A stretch of 44,360 nucleotides of DNA from Candidatus Harrisonbacteria bacterium CG10_big_fil_rev_8_21_14_0_10_44_23 (GCA_002773475.1 PFBB01000023.1:1-44360); one strand, 5' to 3'. Counted from the first letter of the stretch, positions 22,328 through 30,287 are shown. Program-made: numbers and translations. Notes: a model not told the origin generated them from the sequence alone.

Positions 22328-24121
22328 ATGACAGATATGGATCAGCAGCCAATTGAGGGACCAAGAAAGAAAGACGTAGTCTATTTTGCGCGAACTAATT
22401 TTAGAAATGAGAGTCGGCTTTTTGGTATAAAGAGAAAAGATCGTCGCCAGCACATGTATGTAATCGGAAAGACGGGTACTGGTAAATCGGTTTTGTTGCA
22501 AAATTTGATTGCTCAGGATATTCGCAACGGAGAGGGTGTGGCGGTAGTGGATCCGCACGGAGAGTTAGTAGAGACTTTGATGAAAATGATTCCTCGCGAA
22601 CGGGCGAATGACGTTGTCTATTTTAACCCCGCTGACACGGAATATCACATTGGTTTTAATCCATTGGAGGTGAAAGACCCGAAACACAAACACTTAGTTG
22701 CTTCAGGTTTGATGGCCATCTTTACCAAAATCTGGGCAAACGTTTGGTCGGCTAGGATGGAATACATTTTAAGTAATGCAGTTTTGGCGCTTTTAGACAC
22801 GCCAAATGCAACCTTGTTGGGAATTACTCGGATTTTAGTAGACAAGGCATATAGGCAAAAGATTGTTGACACTATTCAAGACCCGGTGGTGCGCTCATTT
22901 TGGATGAATGAGTATGAAGAGTGGCAAGATAAGTTTAGAAACGAAGCCATCGCACCTATCCAAAACAAAGTTGGACAATTCTTATCCACCGCTTTAATTA
23001 GAAACGTAGTTGGTCAGCCAAAAAGTACGATTGATATTTTTGAAATGATGAATAGCAACAAGATATTTTTAGTAAACGTATCGAAGGGAAGAATTGGAGA
23101 AGACAACTCCGCTCTTTTAGGCGCAATGTTGATTACCAAGATCCAATTGGCGGCGATGGAACGGGTTAGAATCCCAGAAGACGAAAGAAAAGACTTTTAT
23201 CTATATGTCGATGAGTTTCAAAACTTTGCTACGGATTCGTTTGCGGGAGTCTTGTCGGAAGCTAGAAAATATAGATTAAATTTAACTATTGCACACCAAT
23301 ATATTGGACAATTGATAACTGATATGTCGACGAAGGTCCGGGACGCAGTGTTTGGAAACACGGGGACGATGATTGTTTTTAGAGTTGGGGCGGCAGATGC
23401 GGAGGCGCTGGAGAGTGAGTTTACTCCTGAGTTTGGAGTTCAAGACATTGTTAATTTACCGAATTACCAAATTTACGTTAAGTTGATGGTGGATGGGATT
23501 AGCCGAAGACCTTTTTCGGCGAGCACGCTTCCTCCGTTTCTCCCACCCAGACTGGCTGTGGGTGAGGAGGAAATTATACAAGGGGCGCGAGAACGTTATG
23601 GAAATCCTCGAGAGGTGGTTGAGGATCAAATCCAGTCTTGGAGCCGAAGCCTACCAGGAACTAACGGAACCACCGTGAGTGCACCGGTAAGAGCAGGGAA
23701 GCCAATGGTTGATTCTGAAGATGGGATAGTTAAGGCGGAATGTTCAGTGCCCGGATGCACGCGAGTGGCAAAACTAAGATTTAAACCAGACCCAAACCGA
23801 CCGGTGTATTGTTCGGTCCACTATGAAATGCTAGACAAAGGGGAGATTGAGCCGGTTAAAATATTGAAACGGCCAGCACCGGATAAGTTAGACCGAGCAA
23901 AGACTGGGTTATCAAATCTTGGCATTGAGTTTGAGCCAAGGGGCGGGGTGCGCCGAGAGGAAGGTAGGAATAAAAATCGTCGTCGAAGTCGGTCGGGGCC
24001 GATTTCCTTAACGAATTTAAATAAGGATGAAAAAACAAAGAGGGAGAAGCCGATCGATCAAGAAAAAATAGAAAAGCTAAAACAGGAGATAAAAAATAGT
24101 ACTGAAAAAAAGGAGGGCTAG
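22328..24121 (+). CDS. VirD4/TraG-like ATPase 2 with zinc knuckle and basic tail
   Basis: The 597-residue paralogue of the preceding ATPase has Walker A GKTGTGKS at 47-54, VVDPHGELVETLM, Walker B YLYVDEFQN with Asp295-Glu296, and IAHQYIGQ. Beyond the ATPase core (to about 420) it has a putative zinc knuckle with Cys472, Cys477, Cys495 and His498, within the motif FKPDPNRPVYCSVHY. A basic region (NRRRSRSGPISL) and a charged C-terminal coiled stretch follow. The start may be ATG 22328 or 22337; a TATAAT at 22324-22329 would give a leaderless mRNA from 22337. The zinc/basic tail may bind nucleic acid. It ends convergently with efp, sharing a hairpin. Confidence 0.88.
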   Translation: MTDMDQQPIEGPRKKDVVYFARTNFRNESRLFGIKRKDRRQHMYVIGKTGTGKSVLLQNLIAQDIRNGEGVAVVDPHGELVETLMKMIPRERANDVVYFNPADTEYHIGFNPLEVKDPKHKHLVASGLMAIFTKIWANVWSARMEYILSNAVLALLDTPNATLLGITRILVDKAYRQKIVDTIQDPVVRSFWMNEYEEWQDKFRNEAIAPIQNKVGQFLSTALIRNVVGQPKSTIDIFEMMNSNKIFLVNVSKGRIGEDNSALLGAMLITKIQLAAMERVRIPEDERKDFYLYVDEFQNFATDSFAGVLSEARKYRLNLTIAHQYIGQLITDMSTKVRDAVFGNTGTMIVFRVGAADAEALESEFTPEFGVQDIVNLPNYQIYVKLMVDGISRRPFSASTLPPFLPPRLAVGEEEIIQGARERYGNPREVVEDQIQSWSRSLPGTNGTTVSAPVRAGKPMVDSEDGIVKAECSVPGCTRVAKLRFKPDPNRPVYCSVHYEMLDKGEIEPVKILKRPAPDKLDRAKTGLSNLGIEFEPRGGVRREEGRNKNRRRSRSGPISLTNLNKDEKTKREKPIDQEKIEKLKQEIKNSTEKKEG

Positions 24122-24129
24122 AAGCCCTC
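24113..24129. terminator. Shared terminator between ATPase 2 and efp
   Basis: GAGGGCT (24113-24119), loop AGA, AGCCCTC (24123-24129), with TTTTGATTTTT after it on the forward strand and CTTTTTTT on the reverse strand. Both stop codons touch it. Confidence 0.8.
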
Positions 24130-24702
24130 TTTTGATTTTTCTATTCGGCTTGAGTAAGCGCCGTCTTGAGTGTTGACCTGAATAATGTCTCCGTTGTTTA
24201 CGAATAGGGGAACATTGATAGTGGCTCCGGTTTCTAAGACTGCTTTTTTCGTGCCTCCAGTGGCGGTATCTCCCTTTTCTCCGGGTGGGGTCTCTTTAAC
24301 CACTAATTCTGCTTTAATTGGCCAATTGATGGAGATTATCTTTCCCTCAAACTTTTGGGCCTGAACCTCAGTGTTGGCTTTGATAAAGTTGGCTTGAGCG
24401 CCAGCAATATTTTCAGGTATAGAAAATCGATTGCTGGGGTTGGCTGGATCGCAAAACCAAAATTCCCCGCGATTGTTGTAGAGATATTTGGCGTTTTCAA
24501 CTTCCATATCGGCTTCTTCAAAGCTTTCATTCATGTGGAAGTTTCTTTGAAGCACCTTTCCATTAAGTAGGTTTTTAAAATCAAGCTGCATCACTGGCTT
24601 TCTTTGCTGTTTGCGTAAAAAAGCGGCATTCACAACTTGGTGGGGTTGGCCCTCGTAAATAAAGACGATTCCCGGTTTTAGTTCGTTGTAGCTTAATGAC
24701 AT
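24118..24702 (-). CDS. efp: Translation elongation factor P
   Basis: The 194-residue, three-domain EF-P/KOW-like protein relieves ribosome stalling at consecutive prolines. Domain I is about 1-65, domain II about 66-130 (MEVENAKYLYNNRGEFWFCD), domain III about 135-194 (GATINVPLFVNNGDIIQVNT, the family signature). The tip loop that reads PGKG in E. coli, with modified Lys34, reads LRKQQRKPV here (29-37). The Lys position is taken by Gln33 with Arg34 next to it. Modification must therefore differ or be absent. A promoter-like TTGCCT-17-TAAACT ends eight bases before the ATG, suggesting a leaderless mRNA. It starts right after the GNAT gene's terminator. Confidence 0.95.
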   Translation of the reverse strand: MSLSYNELKPGIVFIYEGQPHQVVNAAFLRKQQRKPVMQLDFKNLLNGKVLQRNFHMNESFEEADMEVENAKYLYNNRGEFWFCDPANPSNRFSIPENIAGAQANFIKANTEVQAQKFEGKIISINWPIKAELVVKETPPGEKGDTATGGTKKAVLETGATINVPLFVNNGDIIQVNTQDGAYSSRIEKSKEGF

Positions 24703-24743
24703 ATTTCAAGAGTTTAAGGGGTTTTGAGAGTTTAGGCAAGGTT

Positions 24744-24766
24744 AGAGCCCGCGCGGGGCGGGCTCT
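24744..24766 (-). terminator. Terminator of the GNAT gene
   Basis: AGAGCCCGC (24744-24752) pairs with GCGGGCTCT (24758-24766). It lies just past the reverse-strand GNAT stop. Confidence 0.7.
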
Positions 24767-24773
24767 GGGCTGG

Positions 24774-25274
24774 TCAATAGACCGTGACCTCGAGGCGAAA
24801 GAAGTTGGTTCCTCCTGCTCGAGAGGACTTGGAGATGCGCTCGAATCCATGCTTCAAGTAGAGGCGGATTGCCTTTTCTCTCTGGTCGTTTGCACTCAAG
24901 AGGATGGGTATAGGCTCGTTTTTCTGCTGAGCCCAATACTGGACCTGCTTGATAAGGGCTTCGACCAACACAGATGCTAGGCCCTGCCCGCGGTAATCTG
25001 GGTGGACAACGACGCTGTGGATTTCGGCTAGATATCCTTCGGGCCGAGGCTGGTAAAACACCAAGCCCATGCCAGCAAGGCGATCCTGGGTGACGTCCTC
25101 AAGGAGGACGAGGCTGCACCAGGGATTGTTGAATATCTCGAGGAGCACCTTCGTGCTTATAATTGGGTGATTATTGGAGAGATGAGGTAAGAGCTGATTG
25201 ATCTCTGAGCTCGTCCATTCGGGTCCCCGGCGAAGCATGATTCGTTCAAGCGACTGTATTTCGATCTTCTCCAA
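24774..25274 (-). CDS. GNAT-family N-acetyltransferase, SD-type gene
   Basis: The 166-residue protein has the GNAT fold. Strand beta4 is AEIHSVVVHPDYRGQGLASV, with the acetyl-CoA pyrophosphate loop at RGQGLAS. Then come the helix LVEALIKQVQYWAQ and the final block REKAIRLYLKHGFERIS. The start is TTG at 25274, placed by AAAGGAG six bases upstream. No upstream ATG fits. A reverse-strand promoter (TTGCAG/TACTGT, 17-bp spacer) and a terminator frame it. Its codons favour G/C endings, unlike efp downstream and the nucleotidyltransferase upstream. It is the only member of the SD-type group with a recognisable fold. The substrate is unknown. Confidence 0.88.
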   Translation of the reverse strand: MEKIEIQSLERIMLRRGPEWTSSEINQLLPHLSNNHPIISTKVLLEIFNNPWCSLVLLEDVTQDRLAGMGLVFYQPRPEGYLAEIHSVVVHPDYRGQGLASVLVEALIKQVQYWAQQKNEPIPILLSANDQREKAIRLYLKHGFERISKSSRAGGTNFFRLEVTVY

Positions 25275-25303
25275 AAGTTCTCCTTTCGATTGAGACGCGC
25301 TTT

Positions 25304-25332
25304 ACAGTACTGAATTTTTTGATATTCTGCAA
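25304..25332 (-). promoter_or_regulatory. Promoter of the GNAT gene
   Basis: On the reverse strand TTGCAG (25327-25332), 17-bp spacer, TACTGT (25304-25309). It overlaps a forward -10 candidate TATTCT (25323-25328) for the divergent nucleotidyltransferase gene. Confidence 0.65.
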
Positions 25333-25337
25333 GAGTA

Positions 25338-26027
25338 ATGAAAGCAGTAATATTGGGTGGCGGGAATGGCACTCGTCTTATGCCCTTAACTAAAAATAAG
25401 CCCAAGATGCTGGTGGAGGTCGCTGGGCGGCCCATCCTAGAGCATATTTTAGATTTTATCCCTCAAGAAATCGGGGAGATTGTTGTGGTTGTCAGCCCAA
25501 GGTTTAAACCATTGCTTTTTGAGCGTTTTGGGAAAGAGTTTGGTGGACGGAAAATCCATTATGTAATCCAGCAAAGTCCAACCGGGACAGCGCATGCATT
25601 GTCATTATGTAGAGATGTTTTGGGAGAGGAAAAGTTTCTACTATTGCCGGGAGACGACTTCCAAAGTAAAGCGGCGCTGGAAAAGCTTATAAAAAATGAG
25701 CTCGCGATTCTCTTAGCGACCCACAAGGATCCAAGAAGTTTTGGCGTTGCTCAAGTGGATGAAGAGAACAGGATATTGTTGGGCATAGAGGAGAAGCCGG
25801 AAAAGCCAAAAAGTAACCTAATTTCTACTTCGGTAATGGTGTTAGATTCAAGAATTTTTAAATATGGATCTAAAAAAAGGGAAAATGGAGAACACTACTT
25901 ACCGGACCAGGTCACGGGTTTGGCCAAGGAGTATCCAGTTCGATATGAAATTACGGATTTTTGGAAGCCAGTTTCTTATCCAGAAGATGTGACTGCCTTG
26001 GAGAAAATATTTAAATATGAAAAATAA
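25338..26027 (+). CDS. Sugar nucleotidyltransferase (NTP_transferase family)
   Basis: The 229-residue protein has the nucleotidyltransferase fold of GlmU-N, RmlA and ManC. The nucleotide-binding signature GGGNGTRLMPLTKNKPKMLV is at 8-27, followed by VAGRPILEHILDF. The mid-domain ILLATHKDPRSFGVAQVDEE and IEEKPEKPKSN are also typical. It would make an NDP-sugar from a sugar-1-phosphate for cell-envelope glycans. The specific sugar cannot be told from sequence, and the hexapeptide acyltransferase half of GlmU is absent. Its 3' end overlaps mnmA by 11 bases. Confidence 0.88.
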   Translation: MKAVILGGGNGTRLMPLTKNKPKMLVEVAGRPILEHILDFIPQEIGEIVVVVSPRFKPLLFERFGKEFGGRKIHYVIQQSPTGTAHALSLCRDVLGEEKFLLLPGDDFQSKAALEKLIKNELAILLATHKDPRSFGVAQVDEENRILLGIEEKPEKPKSNLISTSVMVLDSRIFKYGSKKRENGEHYLPDQVTGLAKEYPVRYEITDFWKPVSYPEDVTALEKIFKYEK

Positions 26028-27054
26028 AACAGTTTTTGTTGGTCTTTCCGGAGGGGTAGACTCTTCGGTTGCCGCCGCTTTGCTTATTGAGAGGGGTTTT
26101 AAGGTTGTGGGGGTGCATTTGAAGTGTTGGAATATTGATGGTTGTGCTGATCAAGATGCCGAAGATGCTAGAAGAGCGGCAGAGATTTTAAAAATTCCTT
26201 TTTATGTTTTTGATTTTGAGAAAGAATACAAAGCTAAGGTGGTGGAATATATGGTGTCGGGCTATAAACGGGGGATTACACCAAACCCTGATGTAATGTG
26301 CAATCACGAGATTAAGTTTGGCCTTTTTTTTAAGAAGGCCATGCAACTTGGGGCTGACTTTGTCGCAACGGGACACTATGCTAGAACCAAAGCGGGAAAA
26401 TTATTTTCGGGCGTGGATAAAAATAAAGACCAGTCTTACTTCCTTTGGATGCTTTCTAAGAAAGAGCTGGATAGAACTATCTTTCCGGTTGGCGAACTAG
26501 AGAAGAGCGAGGTCAGGAAAATCGCCCAAAAATTTAATTTAGAAAATGCAGACAAGAAAGATTCTCAAGGAGTTTGCTTTTTGGGGGAGATTAAGCTGCC
26601 GGAATTTTTAGGAAAATTTATAGAGATGCGCGAGGGAGAGATAATTTCCGAATCGGGAGCGGTGGTTGGAAAGCACAAAGGGGTGGAGCAATTTACTATC
26701 GGACAAAGAAGGGGTTTGGGAGCAAGCGGACTAAAAAAGCCACATTTTGTTGCGGAGAAAAATATTAAGACTGGGAAAGTTTTGATTGTGCCGGAGGGGG
26801 ACGAGCGTTTATATAAAAAAACAATCGAATTAACTGACGTAAATATTTTAGATAATTCCTTAAAATTTCCCCAAAAAGTCAGCGCAAGGATAAGATATCG
26901 ACAAAAATTAGAACGAGCTACCTTGCGAAAAGAAAAGGACCGATTAATTTTAGATTTTGACCAGCCGCAGAAATTTGTTGCTTCGGGCCAATCGGCGGTG
27001 TTTTATGACCTGAAGAGAAAAGAGTTGTTTGGCGGAGGGGTGATAAAGGGATAA
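26017..27054 (+). CDS. mnmA: tRNA-specific 2-thiouridylase MnmA
   Basis: The 345-residue enzyme thiolates U34 of tRNA-Lys, -Glu and -Gln. It has the PP-loop VGLSGGVDSSVAAALL at about 8-23, the catalytic Cys pair in PNPDVMCNHEIKFG-like context and SQGVCFLGEI, and the C-terminal barrel with FTIGQRRGLG. tRNA-Lys and tRNA-Glu genes are both in the window (the Glu here has anticodon CUC, not a substrate). It overlaps the nucleotidyltransferase gene by 11 bases and is followed after nine bases by the ComEC channel gene. Sulfur-relay partners are not seen nearby. Confidence 0.95.
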   Translation: MKNKTVFVGLSGGVDSSVAAALLIERGFKVVGVHLKCWNIDGCADQDAEDARRAAEILKIPFYVFDFEKEYKAKVVEYMVSGYKRGITPNPDVMCNHEIKFGLFFKKAMQLGADFVATGHYARTKAGKLFSGVDKNKDQSYFLWMLSKKELDRTIFPVGELEKSEVRKIAQKFNLENADKKDSQGVCFLGEIKLPEFLGKFIEMREGEIISESGAVVGKHKGVEQFTIGQRRGLGASGLKKPHFVAEKNIKTGKVLIVPEGDERLYKKTIELTDVNILDNSLKFPQKVSARIRYRQKLERATLRKEKDRLILDFDQPQKFVASGQSAVFYDLKRKELFGGGVIKG

Positions 27055-27063
27055 AATGAAAAC

Positions 27064-28497
27064 ATGTTGGCTCACCAGAAATTTTTCTGGATGATTGCAT
27101 TCTTTTTGCTAGGAGTGTTTCTGGCCAGTTTGTTTTCGGCATTATCTTCAGCTTTTTGGCTAGCTTCCCTAATCGGGGGGCTTTTTGTTTTATTATTACT
27201 TTTATTTAGAGCAAAAGTTTTTGCCTGGATGGCAATTTTTATATTAGTGGGAGCGGGATATTTTCAGCTGGATGAATCTTTTTATCAAAATAGAGGTAAG
27301 CTGCCGGACGAAGGTAGTGCCTTTACGGCGGTGGTAGTGGGGCGGAGGATAAGCGGTAAAAGTCAGAGATTGGACTTAGACCTAGGAAAACCGTACTCGG
27401 GAAAGGTGCGAATATATGCCTCTCTGTATCCAGACTATCGCTACGGCGATAGATTGAGCGTTTACGGCGATTTAATTGCGCCAGAGGGGGATGGGTCTCA
27501 ATATTATCGAAAGGAGCGCATTTTGGCGATATCGGCCTTTCCAGAATTAGAGAAAATTGGAGAGGGAGGGGGGTTCTTTTTAAAGCGTTGGTTGTTGGCT
27601 TTGCGAGATATGGTGGCGGATAGTTTTTGGGAAAATCTTAGCCCAGACGAGGCGGGCTTTATGACGGGGATAACTTTGGGCAAAAGTGCGGAGTTAACTG
27701 ATGAGTTTGAGGAAGACCTACGACTAACTGGGACAACTCATTTGATTGCTTTGTCGGGATACAACATCACAATAATTTCTAAGTATTTCTTCAGCTTCTT
27801 ACTTTTGTTTTTGGCAAGGCGGAGGGCTTTTATTTTTAGCATCTTGGCGATTGGACTATTTGTTTTAATGACAGGAGCAGAAGCGTCGGTGGTTAGAGCG
27901 GGGGTGATGGGTGTGCTGATCTTGGTTGCAAATCAAAGTGGCAGGATCTATTCATTTAAAAATGCCATCGCGTTTACGGCGCTAATTATGACCTTGTTTA
28001 ATCCTCGGATTTTGGTGTTTGATATTGGATTTCAGCTTTCTTTTGCCGCTCTCTTGGGAATCGTGTATCTGCGGCCAGCGATTGAGGGATTTTTTTCAGT
28101 CAATCCGGCTCCGGGGTTTTTAGCGTGGCGGGATAATTTACTTACAACCGTTGCCGCACAGTTGGCGGTCTTACCAATTTTGATTAATACCTTCGGTTTT
28201 GTTTCTTTGGTGTCAGTGCTGACGAATGTTTTAATCTTGACCTTTATTCCAGTCACGATGCTTTTGGGACTTTTAATCTTCATTGCCTCAATCGCTTCCA
28301 AATATGTTTCCTTGGTTTTTGCCCTTTTGGCTAAACCGTTCCTAGTTTATGAGCTGGGAGTAATTAAGGGGTTTGCGAATTTTGCTTTTGGTTTGGAGTT
28401 AGACAACTTGCCGCTGGTTTTTACAGCTTTGTTTTATGGGGCGTTAATTGGATTTATTTTGTACAATAAAAAAAGAGCCCCTAGCCTGTTTGTTTAA
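27064..28497 (+). CDS. comEC: ComEC/Rec2 competence channel (membrane part)
   Basis: The 477-residue polytopic protein has two or three N-terminal helices, a soluble OB-like part (DUF4131-like, about 70-150), and the Competence domain from about 185 on. Motifs are ETGITLGKSAELTDEF-like (FMTGITLGKSAELTDEFEE), GTTHLIALSGYNITII and SVVRAGVMGVLILVANQSGR. ComEC forms the channel that carries single-stranded DNA into the cytoplasm during natural transformation. The C-terminal metallo-beta-lactamase domain of classical ComEC is encoded by the next gene, whose ATG starts one base after this stop. That gives a split ComEC. Competence pili parts other than a pseudopilin at 42039 are not visible here. 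Confidence 0.93.
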   Translation: MLAHQKFFWMIAFFLLGVFLASLFSALSSAFWLASLIGGLFVLLLLLFRAKVFAWMAIFILVGAGYFQLDESFYQNRGKLPDEGSAFTAVVVGRRISGKSQRLDLDLGKPYSGKVRIYASLYPDYRYGDRLSVYGDLIAPEGDGSQYYRKERILAISAFPELEKIGEGGGFFLKRWLLALRDMVADSFWENLSPDEAGFMTGITLGKSAELTDEFEEDLRLTGTTHLIALSGYNITIISKYFFSFLLLFLARRRAFIFSILAIGLFVLMTGAEASVVRAGVMGVLILVANQSGRIYSFKNAIAFTALIMTLFNPRILVFDIGFQLSFAALLGIVYLRPAIEGFFSVNPAPGFLAWRDNLLTTVAAQLAVLPILINTFGFVSLVSVLTNVLILTFIPVTMLLGLLIFIASIASKYVSLVFALLAKPFLVYELGVIKGFANFAFGLELDNLPLVFTALFYGALIGFILYNKKRAPSLFV

Positions 28498-28498
28498 T

Positions 28499-29353
28499 AT
28501 GGAACGAAACTGGAAATTAATTCTATTAATACTTGGCATTCTACTAATTTTGAATGTTTTAGTTTGGATCCAAGCTTTGAGTGACAAGGGGGTGTCTGAA
28601 GCAGTTTATTTTATTGATGTGGGGCAAGGGGATAGCTCTTTAATTGTTTTTGAGAGCGGAGAAAAGGTTTTAATTGATGGCGGCAGGGACGGGAGGGTTT
28701 TATTGGAGGAGTTGGACAAGGTTTTAAATGACTCGGATAGATATATTGATTTAGTGATTTTAAGTCATGGGCACTTTGACCATTATGGCGGTTTGATTGA
28801 GCTGATGAAAAATTATGAGATTGGTGCATTTTTATCTTCAGGAAGAATTGGGGAAGCGGAGGCCTATGGACAACTGCAAACCGAAATAGAGAGAAGAAAA
28901 ATTAAATTCTTAAATTTGGCGGAGGGAGATAGCCTGCAGTTTTCTGGGGCTAATATCGAAGTGTTGTCGCCGTCGGCGAGGGAGATTTTGTCGGAGGACG
29001 TAAACTTAGCCTCGCTAGTTTTGCTTCTCGACCTTCAACCCGGTAACGTAATTTTTACGGGGGATATTGATAAGAATGTGGAAAAAAGATTGATAAAAGA
29101 TTATGAAGTGCTAGATGTTGATGTTTTGAAGGTGGCGCATCAAGGATCAAAGTATTCTAGTGATATAAATTTTTTAGCACAGGTTAGCCCGGCATTGTCG
29201 GTGATTATGGTTGGCCCAAACACCTATGGGCATCCTCACAAAGAGACCTTGGATAACTTAAGTCCGATTAGTGAGGTGGTGAGGACGGATGAGAAGGGGA
29301 CGATGAAACTTGAGGCGCAAAATGGAGAGTTTATGCTCTACAGCGTTAAATAG
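28499..29353 (+). CDS. ComEC-type metallo-beta-lactamase fold protein
   Basis: I place the start at ATG 28499, one base after the comEC stop; an in-frame extension to 28448 would overlap comEC. The 284-residue product has an N-terminal membrane helix (about 5-22). The MBL domain follows: FIDVGQGDSSLI, the zinc motif SHGHFDHYGG (an HxHxDH variant), VIFTGDIDKNVEKRL and VLKVAHQGSKYSS. In competent bacteria this domain is thought to degrade the non-entering DNA strand. Here it is a separate membrane-anchored protein that probably works with the channel gene, by coupled translation. Confidence 0.92.
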   Translation: MERNWKLILLILGILLILNVLVWIQALSDKGVSEAVYFIDVGQGDSSLIVFESGEKVLIDGGRDGRVLLEELDKVLNDSDRYIDLVILSHGHFDHYGGLIELMKNYEIGAFLSSGRIGEAEAYGQLQTEIERRKIKFLNLAEGDSLQFSGANIEVLSPSAREILSEDVNLASLVLLLDLQPGNVIFTGDIDKNVEKRLIKDYEVLDVDVLKVAHQGSKYSSDINFLAQVSPALSVIMVGPNTYGHPHKETLDNLSPISEVVRTDEKGTMKLEAQNGEFMLYSVK

Positions 29354-29359
29354 AGTAGA

Positions 29360-29388
29360 TTGACTTTTTGATAATTTAGTGGTATTCT
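29360..29388 (+). promoter_or_regulatory. Promoter of the gene at 29417
   Basis: TTGACT (29360-29365), 17-bp spacer, TATTCT (29383-29388). GGGAGG follows and places the GTG start at 29417. Confidence 0.75.
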
Positions 29389-29416
29389 GTTTAGAACCTC
29401 AAGAAGGGAGGATCTG

Positions 29417-29728
29417 GTGTGCAAGATTAAGATCGAGGACGTAGCAAGGCAAGCAAGGGTGCTGCTCGACCACGGCGATGCCGTCGAAGACGTTCAGCAG
29501 GCCGTCTTCGATGTCTTGTACGGTGAGTCGGTTTTGGACCGACAGGAAGCTGAGTGGCGGCTGTCGGATTACAACAGTCTGGAAGCCCAGTCTCAGCATC
29601 TCGCTTCGACGCTCGGGTGGAGCAAGGATTGGTTCCAGGCCATTTGGAACCAGGATACCGATCGGCATGCCTGGTTGACCAGGCAGCGGAGGATCAACTT
29701 TCTTTGCTCTGTTCCAGCGGTTCTATGA
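29417..29728 (+). CDS. Small helical protein of unknown function (103 aa), SD-type gene
   Basis: I do not recognise this 103-residue protein. It starts with GTG, five bases after AAGGGAGG. The sequence looks all-helical and amphipathic: IEDVARQARVLLDHGDAVED, then VQQAVFDVLYGESVLDRQEA, then a Trp-rich part (GWSKDWFQAIWNQ). It ends with a short hydrophobic segment. No membrane helix or known motif is visible. It has its own promoter and a very strong terminator, and G/C-ending codons (CTC, GTC, GAG, CAG). It therefore belongs to the SD-type group. It stands between comEC and a convergent small gene. Confidence 0.7.
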   Translation: MCKIKIEDVARQARVLLDHGDAVEDVQQAVFDVLYGESVLDRQEAEWRLSDYNSLEAQSQHLASTLGWSKDWFQAIWNQDTDRHAWLTRQRRINFLCSVPAVL

Positions 29729-29736
29729 ACTGCTAG

Positions 29737-29763
29737 CCGCGGCGCCCCAAAGGGGCGCTGCGG
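29737..29763 (+). terminator. Terminator of the gene at 29417
   Basis: CCGCGGCGCCCC (29737-29748), loop AAA, GGGGCGCTGCGG (29752-29763), followed by TTTTCGCTTTTT. Confidence 0.92.
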
Positions 29764-29785
29764 TTTTCGCTTTTTATATTAAAAA

Positions 29786-29898
29786 GAGCCTCGGGCGAGT
29801 GCCCGAGGCTCACTAGGCCTGGAGACGGCAACTTCCTGGAGGAGGAGATGCGTGGAAAGGAAAGTTTTATGCTATCGAGCAACCGCTCTCCAGTACCT
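29786..29898 (-). ncRNA. Candidate reverse-strand small RNA (about 110 nt)
   Basis: On the reverse strand a strong hairpin GAGCCTCGGGC/GCCCGAGGCTC (29786-29811) followed by TTTTT is a terminator, with no gene before it. A TTGACT lies at 29927-29932, with a weak -10 TCTTAA 17 bases on. The predicted RNA has a long-range stem CTGGAGA/TCTCCAG and an open CTCCTCCTCC stretch resembling the 16S anti-SD. On the forward strand the same segment gives GGAGGAGGAG before an ATG opening only a 19-codon frame. The RNA reading seems better supported. Confidence 0.4.
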
Positions 29899-29939
29899 TT
29901 CTTTTAAGATTGCTTTTTATTTCATTAGTCAAATTAAAA

Positions 29940-29966
29940 GGCACCGCGTTACAATATTGCGGTGCC
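29940..29966 (-). terminator. Terminator of the zinc-ribbon gene at 30011
   Basis: GGCACCGC (29940-29947) pairs with GCGGTGCC (29959-29966). On the reverse strand TTTTAATTTG follows. Confidence 0.8.
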
Positions 29967-30010
29967 GAGGCGGAGCATTGCTTGAAGTATATCGCAATGC
30001 CGGGTTGTCG

Positions 30011-30250
30011 TTAGTCGAGACGGACCCTTATACCGCAGTTGGGGCAGTAGGTATTTCCGATATCGCGCAGATACCAGTGCGGAACAGTGGGAGACTCGGC
30101 CTGACACTCTTTGAGAGCGTCGGCGTAGCTATCCCCGATTGTACCTTCGAAAGCTTTTGCGTCGAAGCCAGGGTTCTTTGTTCCGCAGTCTGGGCAATAA
30201 GCACAGATATCGGGCAGGGATCCATCCGAACAACAATTGTTTTTGCTCAC
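30011..30250 (-). CDS. Small double zinc-ribbon protein (79 aa), SD-type gene
   Basis: The start is GTG at 30250, placed by TTGGAG six bases upstream. A TTG at 30262 would add four residues but has no ribosome site of its own. The 79-residue protein begins MSKNNCCSDGSLPDICAYCP and has CxxC knuckles at CPDC (GTK) and at YCPNCG near the C-terminus, with an acidic middle part. The two knuckles could join to hold one zinc. Function is unknown. A promoter (TTGGCT/TATAAA) ends close to a leader hairpin (GCCACAC/GTGTGGC), and a terminator follows. It belongs to the SD-type group. Confidence 0.75.
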   Translation of the reverse strand: MSKNNCCSDGSLPDICAYCPDCGTKNPGFDAKAFEGTIGDSYADALKECQAESPTVPHWYLRDIGNTYCPNCGIRVRLD

Positions 30251-30265
30251 TTTGAGCTCCAATGT

Positions 30266-30281
30266 GCCACACCAGTGTGGC
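30266..30281 (-). promoter_or_regulatory. Leader hairpin of the zinc-ribbon gene
   Basis: GCCACAC and GTGTGGC pair with a 2-base loop, so realistically a 6-bp stem with four loop bases. It would lie at the very 5' end of the mRNA, just before the TTGGAG ribosome site. It may stabilise the transcript. Confidence 0.5.
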
Positions 30282-30287
30282 GCTCCT

